Positions 1 through 11,721 are shown, counted from the stretch's first letter. The stretch: 64,000 nucleotides of DNA from Methylophilaceae bacterium 11 (GCA_000525025.1 JCKJ01000001.1:248001-312000); one strand, 5' to 3'. Made by a program: numbers and translations. The notes: generated by a model from the sequence alone, not told the origin.

Positions 1-75
1 GTGGATGCGATTAGTTCTGAAAATTGGAACCTAGCATCTCCTATTTATTCTTGGCCGGTCAAAGACCTCAAGTAG
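1..75 (+). CDS. DUF4390 domain protein, 3' end only (partial)
   Basis: An open frame enters from the left edge and stops with TAG at 73-75. The last residues (ENWNLASPIYSWPVKD) resemble the usual C-terminus of DUF4390 proteins, where a W-x-L-x-S motif is followed by an aromatic-rich end. In many betaproteobacteria a DUF4390 gene lies directly upstream of ntrY, and here only 6 bases separate the two, so they are probably co-transcribed. The function of DUF4390 is unknown. With only 24 codons visible, the assignment leans on position as much as on sequence. Confidence 0.6.
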   Translation: MDAISSENWNLASPIYSWPVKDLK

Positions 76-81
76 GGCGCC

Positions 82-2214
82 ATGCGGTTTATTATTTTTA
101 TTAGCATCGGCATGAGTTTAGTGCTGTTGTACTTGCTTTCTGTTGCAAGTTCTAATACCTCCATCTCTGGGGATTACTACAAATACCTGCTTTACATTAA
201 TATCGCGCTGGCCATATTGCTGGTGGGTGTGATTGGTTTTCAAGTGTGGCATTTGTATAAAAATGCTAAAGCGAAGGTGGTAGGTAGTCGACTGAACTTA
301 AGATTGCTTACGGCATTTGCGTTGATGGCTATTTTGCCTGGGATGGTGGTGTATTTAGTCTCGGTAAATTTTCTTACGCGTTCTATTGAGTCTTGGTTTA
401 ATGTAAAAGTTGAGTCTGCACTCGACGGCGGCCTGAGTTTAGGGCAGCGCGCTTTGGATATTATGTTGGTCGATATCGAAGAAAAAGCAGAGAACATGGC
501 AACCAGCCTTGCGTTTCAGCCCACGCGCGCGCATTACGCGGTGCTGAACGATTTGCGCGAAAAATCTGGGATTCAGGAGGCCGCGTTATTGACACCGCAA
601 GGTGGCATTTTGTCTGTCTCGAGTGGGGATCCTAGTAGCTTCTTACCGGAGCTGCCGAGTATTCCCCAGCTTAGACAGGCGCAGCGTCGCATCTACGGCA
701 AGATTGAGCCTATCCCAGGTAAAGGCTTGTATATGCGCGTGCTCGCCCCTGTGGAATTGCAGGGGATGACCAGCGAAACGCGTATTCTGCAGTTATTGCA
801 GCCGGTGCCGAAAGCTTTATCAAATACTGCAGAAGCGGTGCAAGAGGTTTATCAGGATTACCAAGAGCTGTCTTATAGCCGTGGCTCGCTTAAAGATGTG
901 TTTGCACTGACCTTGACCATGGTGTTGATGCTGGCCATGTTATCCGCTTTGGCCATTGCCTTTTTGCTGAGTCGGCGCTTGTCCCAACCAATCAGTGTGC
1001 TGGCAGAAGGTACACGTGCCATTGCCAGTGGGGATTACAGCAATGTACTCCCGCAATTTGGTAACGATGAGCTAGGGGTGTTGGTGAAATCATTCAACAG
1101 CATGACGCGCCAATTAGACGATGCCACTAAGGCCACCGAGCAGAACCGTATTCGGGTAGAGGCGGCGCGTGCCTACTTAGAAACCATTTTGGCGCATTTG
1201 TCCTCCGGCGTATTGGCCATTAATGCACAGTTTGAACTGCGCACTTTTAATCACACCGCTACCAATATTTTGGGCATTGATTTAGTCCCCTTTGAGAATC
1301 GCGCCTTTTCGGAAATCACCGCGCAACACCCATTTCTGCAAGAGTTTGTAGAGATGGTCAGCGTGCACTTTGAAGACACAAAACAAAAAGAGTTGGCCAG
1401 ATTAGAGCTGAATCGCCAAATTGAAGTCACCGGTAATCACGGCAAGCAATATATTCTGGTGCGTGCAACACGCTTGCCAGCCGGTACCGGAAACGGGTTT
1501 GTAGTGGTATTTGATGATGTGACGACCATGGCGCAAGCGCAGCGTGACGCAGCTTGGGCAGAGGTGGCACGTAGATTAGCACATGAAATTAAAAACCCAC
1601 TCACGCCCATTCAACTGTCTGCAGAGCGGTTACAGCACAAACTGCATAGTAAATTAGATGAAACAGATGCCGCCATGCTGAAGCGGGCTACAGATACCAT
1701 CGTGAATCAAGTGGGCGCCATGAAATCGATGGTGAATGAGTTTAGTGAGTATGCGCGTACGCCGGCGCTGAATTTGGTCAGTGTAAAACTGAATAGTTTG
1801 ATTAAAGATGTTTCGAGTTTATACGGTGAAGAACGTGTGCAACTGACGTTAACGCTTACGCCTAAACTGCCTGCGGTGATGGGGGATGCCACCATGTTAA
1901 GGCAGGTGCTGCACAACCTGATTCAAAATGCACAAGATGCGCTGGTGCAACAGGCGCAGCCTATTATCGAGGTCACCACAGAATTGGAGGGTGATAAAGT
2001 CAAACTCACCGTGTCCGATAATGGACAAGGCTTTCCGGTGGAATTGCTGACGCATGCGTTTGAGCCTTATGTCACCACCAAAGCGCATGGCACGGGGCTA
2101 GGACTTGCCATTGTCAAGAAATTGATAGAAGAGCAGCGTGGACAGATTAAAATAGAAAACAGAGAATCGGGTGGAGCTTGTATAATCATTTTATTGCCCG
2201 TTGAAAAACGCTAG
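82..2214 (+). CDS. ntrY: NtrY-type membrane sensor histidine kinase
   Basis: This is a sensor kinase that autophosphorylates and passes phosphate to the response regulator encoded next (NtrX). The 710-residue protein has two N-terminal membrane helices, an extended sensor segment, a further helix near residue 280 and a HAMP linker ([11 protein letters not shown] onward). A PAS-like region follows. The HisKA domain carries the H-box [17 protein letters not shown], with phospho-acceptor His near residue 501. The ATPase domain has N-box [10 protein letters not shown]1 DNGQGF and G2 [11 protein letters not shown]. Length and domain order fit NtrY. The NtrYX pair is linked to nitrogen metabolism in alphaproteobacteria and to respiratory or redox control in Neisseria; which applies here cannot be told from sequence. 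Confidence 0.93.
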   Translation: MRFIIFISIGMSLVLLYLLSVASSNTSISGDYYKYLLYINIALAILLVGVIGFQVWHLYKNAKAKVVGSRLNLRLLTAFALMAILPGMVVYLVSVNFLTRSIESWFNVKVESALDGGLSLGQRALDIMLVDIEEKAENMATSLAFQPTRAHYAVLNDLREKSGIQEAALLTPQGGILSVSSGDPSSFLPELPSIPQLRQAQRRIYGKIEPIPGKGLYMRVLAPVELQGMTSETRILQLLQPVPKALSNTAEAVQEVYQDYQELSYSRGSLKDVFALTLTMVLMLAMLSALAIAFLLSRRLSQPISVLAEGTRAIASGDYSNVLPQFGNDELGVLVKSFNSMTRQLDDATKATEQNRIRVEAARAYLETILAHLSSGVLAINAQFELRTFNHTATNILGIDLVPFENRAFSEITAQHPFLQEFVEMVSVHFEDTKQKELARLELNRQIEVTGNHGKQYILVRATRLPAGTGNGFVVVFDDVTTMAQAQRDAAWAEVARRLAHEIKNPLTPIQLSAERLQHKLHSKLDETDAAMLKRATDTIVNQVGAMKSMVNEFSEYARTPALNLVSVKLNSLIKDVSSLYGEERVQLTLTLTPKLPAVMGDATMLRQVLHNLIQNAQDALVQQAQPIIEVTTELEGDKVKLTVSDNGQGFPVELLTHAFEPYVTTKAHGTGLGLAIVKKLIEEQRGQIKIENRESGGACIIILLPVEKR

Positions 2215-2267
2215 CAATATCGTGAAACAAACACCACGCACAGAAGCAAGTTGAGGGAAGTATAACA

Positions 2268-3530
2268 ATGGCATCACGTAGCATTTTGGTAGTAGATGAT
2301 GAAATCGGGATTCGTGAACTCTTAAGTGATATTTTGCTGGATGAAGGGCACCATGTGCGTTTGGCAGAAAATGCGCACATTGCGCGTGAAGAGCGTCTGA
2401 AAGAACGCCCGGATTTGGTGTTGCTAGATATCTGGATGCCAGACTGCGATGGCATTAGCTTGCTAAAAGAATGGGGTAACTCTGGCTTGCTGACGATGCC
2501 AGTCGTCATGATGTCTGGACATGGCACCATTGATACTGCGGTGGAAGCTACCCGCATAGGCGCCTTTGATTTTTTAGAGAAGCCTATCGCGCTACAAAAA
2601 TTACTTAAAACAGTCTCTGCTGCCTTAAAGCATGGTGAAACACTCCCACACACTGAAATGAATCTGGCCAGTTTTGGTAAGAGCATTGTTATCAATGAGT
2701 TAAAACAACGGTTAGAGCAAATATCGCGCAGTAAAAACACTTTACTGTTGGTAGGCAAAAAAGGCGGTAGTGTTGAGCTATGTGCACAGTTTTTACGCGC
2801 ACCTGGCACGCCTTGGATAGCGTTAAATGAATATGAAAAACTAGCGACCTCGCCACTGGAAGTGCTGGATCAAGTACGTGATGGCGTATTGTTTATAGAC
2901 GAGGTCACAGCGCTTAGTAAGACAGAGCAAAAAGGGCTGAGCCTGATTATAGCCAAAGCCGAGAAATTGGGTACGCGTGTGGTCTGTGCCACCACGTTTG
3001 GTATTCCGCAACTGATTGAAAATGGTGCACTGGAGCAGGGCTTATTACAAGTGCTCGCCAGCGGTGCCATTCGTGTGCCTTGCTTGAATGAGCATCGTGA
3101 AGACATTCCCGACTTGGTGAATGCCATGGCTACCCTGTTGGTCGAGACCATGAGTCTAGGTTATAAATCGTTTGATATAGCTGCACTCAATGCACTGAGA
3201 AATGCTGAGTGGCATGGCGATTTATCTGAGTTGGAAGCGGTAGTGCAAAACCTGATGTTATCTACCTTGGGTGAGGTCATCACCTTGGAAGATGTGCAAC
3301 GCGTGTTAGACCAGTTTAAGCAGGCGCCGCAACATGCAGCACTTGCGCCGTTACCGATAGATTTAACGCGTTCTTTGCGTGAGGCGCGAGATGATTTCGA
3401 GCGCTTTTATTTTCAGCATCATATGAAGCTGATTCACAACAATATGAGTAAACTCGCTGAGATTTCTGGCTTGGAACGCACGCACCTTTACCGGAAGCTG
3501 AAGCAGCTAGGTATTAAAATCAAGGGCTAA
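2268..3530 (+). CDS. ntrX: NtrX-type response regulator with degenerate AAA+ domain
   Basis: This is the partner regulator of the preceding kinase, 53 bases downstream with a good ribosome site (GAGGGAAG). The 420-residue protein has a receiver domain (residues 1-120; acceptor Asp54 in LVLLDIWMPD), a central domain in the position of a sigma-54 activator AAA+ module, and a C-terminal Fis-type helix-turn-helix (MSKLAEISGLERTHLYRKL). The central domain is degenerate: the Walker A place reads LVGKKGGSVE, without a GxxxxGK[ST] loop. No GAFTGA sigma-54 contact motif is present, although a Walker B-like GVLFIDEV remains. It therefore probably binds DNA without driving sigma-54 open-complex formation. 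Confidence 0.9.
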   Translation: MASRSILVVDDEIGIRELLSDILLDEGHHVRLAENAHIAREERLKERPDLVLLDIWMPDCDGISLLKEWGNSGLLTMPVVMMSGHGTIDTAVEATRIGAFDFLEKPIALQKLLKTVSAALKHGETLPHTEMNLASFGKSIVINELKQRLEQISRSKNTLLLVGKKGGSVELCAQFLRAPGTPWIALNEYEKLATSPLEVLDQVRDGVLFIDEVTALSKTEQKGLSLIIAKAEKLGTRVVCATTFGIPQLIENGALEQGLLQVLASGAIRVPCLNEHREDIPDLVNAMATLLVETMSLGYKSFDIAALNALRNAEWHGDLSELEAVVQNLMLSTLGEVITLEDVQRVLDQFKQAPQHAALAPLPIDLTRSLREARDDFERFYFQHHMKLIHNNMSKLAEISGLERTHLYRKLKQLGIKIKG

Positions 3531-3534
3531 CAGT

Positions 3535-4302
3535 TTAGACGTTTAGCTCAAGCACGACTGGTGTATGGTCGCTTGGGCGCTCCAGTTTTCTCGGTGCTTT
3601 ATCAATCACACATGTGGTGCAGGCAGATGTTAACGGTGTGCTCACCAAAATATGATCTATCCGCATACCTAAGTTGCGTCTAAACCCGGCCATGCGGTAA
3701 TCCCACCAAGTAAACTGTCCATCTTCATTATTCAATAACCTAAAGCTGTCGTGCAGGCCTAGCGAGAGCAATTGGTTAAATGCCTCTCGCTCGGGCGGGC
3801 TGACTAGTACTTGCCCTAGCCAAGCTGCCGGATCATGGCAATCCCGATCTTGCGGGGCAATGTTGTAGTCCCCCAGCACAGCTAGGTTAGCATGCTGTTT
3901 TAACTCATCGATCAACCATGCATGAAACGCTTGTAGCCAGCGTAGCTTGTATTGATATTTATCAGAATCCACGGCTTGCCCGTTGACCACATACGCACAA
4001 ATCACGCGTACCCCTTGAATCGTGGCAGCAATCACACGTCTTTGTTCGTCTGCAAAGTTTGGCATATCACGCTGCACATTTTCCAACGCATGGGGGCTTA
4101 GAATCGCCACGCCGTTATAGGTTTTTTGCCCATTATGGATTGCGTTATAGCCGATTTCTTTTAAAGCCTCGTATGGAAATTTGCTGTCCTCTTGTTTGGT
4201 TTCTTGCAAACACAACGCATCTGGTTGGTTGGTATTAAGCCAATCCAACACATGAGGCAACCGTACGTTTAAAGAGTTAACATTCCAAGTGGCGAGTTTC
4301 AA
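3535..4302 (-). CDS. xth: Exodeoxyribonuclease III
   Basis: This is an Mg-dependent AP endonuclease and 3'-5' exonuclease of base excision repair, in the cytoplasm. The 255-residue protein has the family motifs in order: KLATWNVNSLNVR at the N-terminus, LCLQETK (metal-binding Glu34), GDYNIAP, the WWDYR loop, IDHILVS and the C-terminal SDHTPVV with the catalytic Asp-His pair. The length is typical. It converges on ntrX with only four bases between the stop codons and has its own leftward transcription. Confidence 0.95.
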   Translation of the reverse strand: MKLATWNVNSLNVRLPHVLDWLNTNQPDALCLQETKQEDSKFPYEALKEIGYNAIHNGQKTYNGVAILSPHALENVQRDMPNFADEQRRVIAATIQGVRVICAYVVNGQAVDSDKYQYKLRWLQAFHAWLIDELKQHANLAVLGDYNIAPQDRDCHDPAAWLGQVLVSPPEREAFNQLLSLGLHDSFRLLNNEDGQFTWWDYRMAGFRRNLGMRIDHILVSTPLTSACTTCVIDKAPRKLERPSDHTPVVLELNV

Positions 4303-4436
4303 GGTGCGGTCTCGTAAAAAATAAGGTTGATTTTAGCATGGTTGACTTCGTCAATCAGCCTGAGCCAAGCAGTGATGGGGTGGTAGAAGCCTTGTGTGAT
4401 TAGGTCTTGTGCTGCTAAGTAAATGATTGCTATCGC

Positions 4437-4751
4437 TTACCAGCCTTTGCCACCACGCGAGCCGTGCTTGAGTGCCGGATCGTCGTTAGCAATGCAGCGG
4501 CCTATACCAAAAAAGCTTGCACGTGTGCCACGTGGGCAGCCTTCTTCACGTGCGATTTTCTCTACCTGGGTTTTGGCCACAGCTGCTTTCTGTGCATCAA
4601 CAAACTCCCAATAACCGTTTGGATGCAAAATAACTTCATCACCATTGGCCGTTTTGGCCACAATATCCTCCGCACTGGTTTCCTCTGCATGTACAACAGT
4701 GCTTAAACTTATGCAGGTGAAACAGAAAAATAAGATGAAATAATGCCGCAT
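4437..4751 (-). CDS. Small exported protein of unknown function
   Basis: The 104-residue protein starts with a clear Sec signal peptide (hydrophobic stretch to about residue 22, likely cleavage after VHA). The mature part begins with a short beta-type segment, TANGDEVILHPNGYWEFVDA. That pattern of polar-G-x-x-V-x-L followed by dG-x-W-x-x-V recurs in small periplasmic proteins of unknown role. The C-terminal half has two Cys residues (EEGCPRG and GRCIAND) that could form a disulfide. It stands alone between xth and a rightward phosphatase gene. I do not recognise a function; export is the only firm statement. Confidence 0.65.
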   Translation of the reverse strand: MRHYFILFFCFTCISLSTVVHAEETSAEDIVAKTANGDEVILHPNGYWEFVDAQKAAVAKTQVEKIAREEGCPRGTRASFFGIGRCIANDDPALKHGSRGGKGW

Positions 4752-4863
4752 GGTGACCTCAAAAAATGGTTGCTAGAGAATACGTTTAGATTAAGCCAAC
4801 GCACAAAAAAAGTATAGGCTTAAGCGCGTGAATCGAACGGTTGCACGCTATGTATACGGCAGA

Positions 4864-4893
4864 TTGTCGGTGTGTGCACTATGTGCTTATAAT
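4864..4893 (+). promoter_or_regulatory. Candidate sigma-70 promoter for the PAP2 phosphatase gene
   Basis: A perfect -10 hexamer TATAAT (4888-4893) lies 18 bases after TTGTCG (4864-4869), about 40 bases before the ATG at 4935. The spacing and the orphan position of the gene support it. Confidence 0.5.
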
Positions 4894-4934
4894 GCCGATA
4901 CTTAGAATAATATTATTTAATATGATAATGATAT

Positions 4935-5654
4935 ATGCGTAACTTTGTTGATAACCAGATTGCTTATTTCTTCAACCAATTTGTGCACCGCACGCCAGTG
5001 GTAGATGCCTTGGTTTTTCAAGTGTCGCACAACCATTTGTTTAAAGGGGCAGTGTTACTCAGCATCATTTGTTATGCCTGGTTCAAAAGCAATATTGAAG
5101 ATTTAATCAGTAAGAAAAAAGGCTTTCTGCTGATTTTTATTGTGGCAGTATTTGCAGAGTTTATCGCGCGCGCGATTGCGCTACTCTCTCCCTTCAGATA
5201 CAGGCCGATTTATGACCCTGAGCTCCATTTACAAGCGCCGTATAGCGTGAATGAATGGATACTGAATGGATGGAGCTCTTTTCCGAGTGATCACGCCTCT
5301 CTGTTTTTCGCAATTTCATTGTCCATCTACTTTTTACACAAACGCTCTGGAATGGCTGCGCTGGCATACACTATTCTGTTTATTGCTCTGCCTAGGTTAT
5401 GGCTGGGCTTTCACTTTCTGACTGATGAGTTGGTGGGTGCGGCCATTGGCTGTTTCTCTGCTTGGGTGGGCTACACCTATCTCATTCATACGCAAGCCGT
5501 AGATAAATTGGTGGCTTTCTCTGAACGAAAACCAGAGTATTTTTACCCGCTATTGATGTTGTTTGCTGGTCAACTATATGAGATGTTTGAGAGTGCGCGC
5601 GACTTTTTCCCAATTTTCCGCTGGGCCATCAAAGTACTGCTATTTCAGTCCTAG
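4935..5654 (+). CDS. PAP2-superfamily membrane phosphatase (undecaprenyl-diphosphatase-like)
   Basis: This is an integral-membrane acid phosphatase that probably acts on a lipid pyrophosphate such as undecaprenyl diphosphate on the outer face of the inner membrane. The 239-residue protein has about five or six hydrophobic helices and the three PAP2 motifs: an Arg-Pro motif in SPFRYRPIYDPE, SFPSDHAS (catalytic His), and R-x5-H-x3-D in RLWLGFHFLTDELVG. The C-terminal tail after residue 190 is longer than in the minimal family. The substrate cannot be settled from sequence; PgpB, BacA-independent UppP and BcrC-like roles all remain possible. Confidence 0.8.
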   Translation: MRNFVDNQIAYFFNQFVHRTPVVDALVFQVSHNHLFKGAVLLSIICYAWFKSNIEDLISKKKGFLLIFIVAVFAEFIARAIALLSPFRYRPIYDPELHLQAPYSVNEWILNGWSSFPSDHASLFFAISLSIYFLHKRSGMAALAYTILFIALPRLWLGFHFLTDELVGAAIGCFSAWVGYTYLIHTQAVDKLVAFSERKPEYFYPLLMLFAGQLYEMFESARDFFPIFRWAIKVLLFQS

Positions 5655-5736
5655 TTTCTAATGACATTAGCGTAGGCATATTGTAGATAAGCGCTCGCTA
5701 CACCAAACACCTGCCTTTGCGAAAAAGATAATCAAC

Positions 5737-6393
5737 GTGATAAAAGCTGCAATATTTGATATGGATGGCCTGCTGATTGATTCAGAGCGCATCATCATGC
5801 AAGCCTGCATCCAGGCTGCAGCGCAAGTGGGGATTACTTATACGCAAGCCGAATATGTGGAACTGATTGGCCGCGCAGGGCCTGATTCCACACGCATTAT
5901 GGTGGAGCAGTTAAATGGGGTGGAAAATTTTAACCTTGTGATGCAGGGGTTAGATGCGCTGCTGGCACAACGCAATCATATGTTTCCGCTCAAGACAGGC
6001 GCACAGGCTTTGCTGGAGTACTATCAAGCCAATCAGATCATCTGCAGCGTAGCCTCTTCCTCACCCATGCATCACATTACACACCGTTTAAATCATGTGG
6101 GCGTGCTCAATCACTTTAGCCATCTTACCAGCGGGCAAGAGGTTGAACGCGGTAAGCCCAATCCTGATATTTATTTGCTGGCGGTTAACAAGCTAGGGCT
6201 AAGTCCGCAAGCATGTATTGCGTTTGAGGATAGTGAGATGGGTGCGCGCGCTGCTATTGCAGCTGGGTTAAAGGTAGTGGTAGTACCAGATTTATTGCAA
6301 CCGAGCGATTACGTACGTGCACATTGCCATCAAGTGGTAGAGAGTCTGCAAGATTGGCTCAATGCGATTGCGCCGCTTAACACAATGGCCTAA
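5737..6393 (+). CDS. HAD-superfamily hydrolase (phosphatase, beta-PGM/GPH-like)
   Basis: This is a cytoplasmic 218-residue HAD subfamily IA protein. Motif I is FDMDGLLIDSE, with nucleophile and acid Asp residues at DMD. Motif II is VASSS, the Lys motif is GKPNPD, and motif IV is AFEDSEMGARAA. A four-helix cap lies between motifs I and II. It starts with GTG at 5737. The stop overlaps the end of the convergent tpm gene by four bases. The substrate is unknown; phosphoglycolate, beta-phosphoglucomutase-like or sugar phosphate specificity cannot be separated by eye. Confidence 0.85.
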   Translation: MIKAAIFDMDGLLIDSERIIMQACIQAAAQVGITYTQAEYVELIGRAGPDSTRIMVEQLNGVENFNLVMQGLDALLAQRNHMFPLKTGAQALLEYYQANQIICSVASSSPMHHITHRLNHVGVLNHFSHLTSGQEVERGKPNPDIYLLAVNKLGLSPQACIAFEDSEMGARAAIAAGLKVVVVPDLLQPSDYVRAHCHQVVESLQDWLNAIAPLNTMA

Positions 6394-7034
6394 TGGCGCA
6401 GCGGTTTAAGCAGCCACACTTGTTCGGTGGCCGGGCATACGCCTTTTAAGCCACCATCCACTTGCTCGGTGGCTAAGAGCATTAAGTCGTAAAGATTGTG
6501 GTAATGCAGCTTTGCTTCTTCAGCACTTACAGAAAACGGCGGGCCAGCTTGTAGGCTTTGATCATACACAAAGCAAATCAGCAACTGCGGTGCATGTTGC
6601 GTAATCGCGCCTATGTGCGTGGTGTAATTGCCACGTATCTCATTCGGTAGCGCTACCAAAGCTGCACGGTCATACACCGCATCTACTTTACCCAGCATCG
6701 CAGGGGTGACTTTAAATATATCGCCTACAAATACATCTATATTCGGCGCACTGTAATGCATGATTTCACCGTGGGTGGTGATGGTGGGTATTAAATTCAG
6801 ACTGTTAAATAAATCCTCAATCGCAATTTGGCTGAGTTCCGCACCTGCTACGCAGTAACCTTGCGTTAGCAGCCAAGCAATATCCACGGTTTTGCCGCAC
6901 AATGGTAAAAATACACGTGCACCTTGCTGCAAATTCAGGCTGGAAAAATGTTTAACCAGTAGCGGATTGGCTTCGGCTAAGTGAAAGCCAATTTGGTTGT
7001 TTTGCCACCGTTCGTGCCAAAAGTCGTGTTGCAT
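6390..7034 (-). CDS. tpm: Thiopurine S-methyltransferase
   Basis: This is an SAM-dependent class I methyltransferase of the bacterial TPMT family, which methylates thiopurines and, in bacteria, selenium or tellurium oxyanions. The 214-residue protein has the characteristic N-terminus FWHERWQNNQIGFHLAEANP, then VFLPLCGKTVDIAWL (SAM-binding motif I), GAELSQIAIEDLF, and YDRAALVALP. The length is typical. It is monocistronic and overlaps the 3' end of the HAD gene. Confidence 0.93.
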   Translation of the reverse strand: MQHDFWHERWQNNQIGFHLAEANPLLVKHFSSLNLQQGARVFLPLCGKTVDIAWLLTQGYCVAGAELSQIAIEDLFNSLNLIPTITTHGEIMHYSAPNIDVFVGDIFKVTPAMLGKVDAVYDRAALVALPNEIRGNYTTHIGAITQHAPQLLICFVYDQSLQAGPPFSVSAEEAKLHYHNLYDLMLLATEQVDGGLKGVCPATEQVWLLKPLRH

Positions 7035-7072
7035 ATTTTTTCATCTTAAGTAGCGTTTATGGATAGTGCAGT

Positions 7073-7101
7073 AAAAAAGCCAAGCTACAGCAACTTGGCT
7101 T
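7073..7101 (-). terminator. Rho-independent terminator after prlC
   Basis: An 8-bp stem AAGCCAAG (7077-7084) pairs with CTTGGCTT (7094-7101). On the minus strand it is followed by a run of six T (7073-7078 on the plus strand are A). It lies 28 bases after the prlC stop. Confidence 0.75.
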
Positions 7102-7128
7102 TCCTCGTCAAATTAAAGTAACGATTCT

Positions 7129-9162
<2,034 letters not shown>

Positions 9163-9297
9163 GTTGTTTCCTTAAAACGCTATATGTATCAGTAGATGGT
9201 GATTATCGCCTAAACGTTCTGCGCGTTGGATTGAAGTTTTTAATCGCGCCAATCAATTTTTATTATCAGGACGACTAAAAACGGATTGGGCTTGCGG

Positions 9298-9636
9298 CTA
9301 ATTCATCAAACGTAAGCAGAATGGGTAGCGATAAGTTTCACCCTTACTACTAGAGATGGCGGCAACAATGCAAAAAACAATATTCAATAACCAGATAATG
9401 CCCATTAAGACAAAACCAATCAGTATTATCGCCAATATGCCTGCTACAAACTGAGCAATCAAAACCGTAATTTGGAAATTCAGCGCTTCTTTGGCTTGAT
9501 CTGCAATAAATGCGTTGTCATCTTTTTTGAGTGCCCATACCAGCAAGCCTGGGATAAATGAGAATACGGTACCGCCCAGATGGGTGATGGTGGCAATGTT
9601 TTTGTCGTCATTATTGGGGATAGTAATTTCTGCCAT
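9298..9636 (-). CDS. DUF4870 (Tic20-like) small membrane protein
   Basis: The 112-residue protein shows the DUF4870 pattern. A short polar N-terminus precedes a first helix (THLGGTVFSFIPGLLVWAL), a conserved DQAKEALNFQ motif at residues 44-53 and two further helices, with a short basic C-terminus. The function is unknown; the fold is related to the Tic20 family of membrane proteins. It lies between ptsI and prlC on the same strand but with gaps of 48 and 135 bases on its two sides, so it is likely a separate unit. Confidence 0.8.
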   Translation of the reverse strand: MAEITIPNNDDKNIATITHLGGTVFSFIPGLLVWALKKDDNAFIADQAKEALNFQITVLIAQFVAGILAIILIGFVLMGIIWLLNIVFCIVAAISSSKGETYRYPFCLRLMN

Positions 9637-9684
9637 GGATGTCTCCTGTGCGATAAAAATAAAAGCGTGCTTAATTGACAGACG

Positions 9685-11433
9685 TTAGAACTCGGCGTGC
9701 AGTTCCATCACTTGTAACTCAATCTTTTCGATTTCTCTTAAATTCAGTAATTTCTTTACCTGCTTATTCAGGCGTTCAATTTGGCTATGCAAGATTTGCT
9801 GCTTCACACTCAAAATATTGGAAGGGTGCATAGAAAGCTGGCGCATGCCCATGCCAATCAGTAGCCGAGTCAGTTTGATATCACCCGCCATTTCGCCACA
9901 GATTGAGAGGCCGATGTTGTATTTTTCGGCAGCTTGAATCGTCATTTGGATGAGTTTAAGCACAGCCGGATGCAATGGATTATATAAATGTGCCACGGCG
10001 TCATCGGTACGGTCGATGGCCAATGTGTACTGAATCAGGTCGTTGGTACCAATCGATAGAAAATCCAGTTCTCTGGCAAACGCATCGGCATTAATAGCAG
10101 CTGCAGGCACTTCAATCATGCCGCCGAGCGTGATTTGCTCATTAAACGGCGTGCCTTCTTTGCGCAGAGACTCTTTTGCACGTTCAAGCAGTATTTTGCT
10201 TTGGCGTAGCTCAGTCAAGTTAGAGAGCATGGGAATCAGAATCTTAATATTGCCATAGTGCGAAGCGCGTAATAGCGCGCGGAACTGGGTATGAAACACT
10301 TGTGGCTCAGACAAACAGAAACGCACAGCACGCAAGCCAAGTGCAGGGTTTGCACAGTTAGAAACGGTGTCCGGGTTCATCTGTTTATCTGCACCTAGGT
10401 CCAGTGTACGGATCGTCACCGGCATGCCTTGCATGGCTTCTGCCACATGCTTGTAGGCGGTAAACTGCTCTTCCTCGTCCGGCATTTCGCGACGGTTCAT
10501 AAACAAAAACTCGGTACGGTATAAGCCAATGCCAGTAGCGCCAGATGCTTTGACTGTAATCACGTCCTCCGGTACTTCAATATTGGCATACAGATCAATA
10601 CCAGTGCCGTCCATGGTCACCGCTTTGGTGGATTTGATGCGTTGTAATTTTTGTTGCTCAAGCTGCCACTGGTCTTGCTTGAGTTCGTATTCCGCCAGTA
10701 TTTCTTTGCTCGGGCTGACGATGACAACACCTAAGGTGCCATCGACAATGATGATTTCACCATCGTTAATCAGATCACGTGCGCGTTGCAGCGCTACAAT
10801 GGATGGGATGTTCAGGCTACGTGCCAAAATGGCGGTATGCGAGGTAACGCCGCCTACATCGGTAATAAAAGCAGCAAATTGGTGTTGCTTAAATTGAATG
10901 GCATCTGCCGGTGAAATATCATGTGCTACTAAAATAGTCGCATTTTCCTGCTGTTGCTTTTCTTTGCTCTGGCTAGGCGATTGGCTAGGGTGACCCAACA
11001 ATACCTTGATAATGCGCTCAACTACTTGCACCACATCGTGTTTACGTTCACGTAAGTACGCGTCTTCGATGGCATCAAATTGCTCAACAATGTCATCCAT
11101 TTGTTGTTTGATGGCCCATTCCGCATTGCATTGCTCGTTACGGATAATGTCTTTGGGCGCTTCGGACAGGGATTTGTCATTGAGCATGGCCAAGTGTGTG
11201 CTGATGAATGCGGCCAACTCTGCCGGTGCATTTTTGGGTAACTGCGCGCGCACCTGCTCTAAATCGTGCTTAACTGTTTGAATAGCTTCGCTAAAGCGTT
11301 TAATCTCATCGTCGATCAGATTGGGTGTGAGCTGATAGTGCACCACTTCCAGCAGTGCGTTGGAAACCAAATGAGCGCGACCAATCGCTATCCCACTGGA
11401 AACACCAACACCGTGTATGCTAAAGCTAGGCAA
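9685..11433 (-). CDS. ptsI: PEP-protein phosphotransferase, PTS enzyme I
   Basis: This enzyme takes phosphate from phosphoenolpyruvate onto a His and passes it to HPr. The 582-residue cytoplasmic protein has the N-terminal HPr-binding helices, the phospho-His motif GGVTSHTAILARS and a C-terminal TIM-barrel PEP-binding domain. That domain shows GIGLYRTEFLFM, RTLDLGADKQ, GTNDLIQYTLA and the active-site Cys in SICGEMAGD. The start abuts ptsH with no gap. No EIIB or EIIC sugar permease is encoded here, so this PTS looks regulatory. Confidence 0.95.
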   Translation of the reverse strand: MPSFSIHGVGVSSGIAIGRAHLVSNALLEVVHYQLTPNLIDDEIKRFSEAIQTVKHDLEQVRAQLPKNAPAELAAFISTHLAMLNDKSLSEAPKDIIRNEQCNAEWAIKQQMDDIVEQFDAIEDAYLRERKHDVVQVVERIIKVLLGHPSQSPSQSKEKQQQENATILVAHDISPADAIQFKQHQFAAFITDVGGVTSHTAILARSLNIPSIVALQRARDLINDGEIIIVDGTLGVVIVSPSKEILAEYELKQDQWQLEQQKLQRIKSTKAVTMDGTGIDLYANIEVPEDVITVKASGATGIGLYRTEFLFMNRREMPDEEEQFTAYKHVAEAMQGMPVTIRTLDLGADKQMNPDTVSNCANPALGLRAVRFCLSEPQVFHTQFRALLRASHYGNIKILIPMLSNLTELRQSKILLERAKESLRKEGTPFNEQITLGGMIEVPAAAINADAFARELDFLSIGTNDLIQYTLAIDRTDDAVAHLYNPLHPAVLKLIQMTIQAAEKYNIGLSICGEMAGDIKLTRLLIGMGMRQLSMHPSNILSVKQQILHSQIERLNKQVKKLLNLREIEKIELQVMELHAEF

Positions 11434-11703
11434 TTACTCACCCTCTCCAAAGTAGTTGTTAATCAATGTTTTAATGGCGTTAATCGCTGCCACTTCATCC
11501 TCACCATTGGCTTCAATTTGAATAATAGTCCCTTTAGCCGCTGCAAGCATCATCACGCCCATGATGCTTTTTGCATTTACACGGCGGCCATTTTTTTCTA
11601 CCCATACTTCGCTTTTAAATTGGCTGGCGGTTTGGGTAAATTTGGTAGAGGCGCGCGCATGCAGGCCAAGTTTGTTAATAATCTCTATGGATTCTTTGAT
11701 CAT
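11434..11703 (-). CDS. ptsH: HPr phosphocarrier protein
   Basis: This is the small PTS carrier (89 residues). It has the enzyme I phosphorylation site His15 in LGLHARAS and the regulatory Ser46 in AKSIMGVMML, the site used by HPr kinase. The kinase gene hprK is in the same run, so Ser46 phosphorylation is plausible. ptsH sits between the EIIA gene (18 bases upstream) and ptsI (directly adjacent). Confidence 0.95.
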   Translation of the reverse strand: MIKESIEIINKLGLHARASTKFTQTASQFKSEVWVEKNGRRVNAKSIMGVMMLAAAKGTIIQIEANGEDEVAAINAIKTLINNYFGEGE

Positions 11704-11721
11704 AAATGCATGTTTTCTTTG

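Noticed and set aside
2186-2809. 207-codon leftward frame
   Set aside because: It is antisense to ntrX, with Ser/Arg-rich composition typical of a shadow frame.
4924-4933. GATAATGATA before the PAP2 gene as a Fur box
   Set aside because: Only one half of the Fur consensus is present, in a very A/T-rich leader, and the gene has no link to iron.
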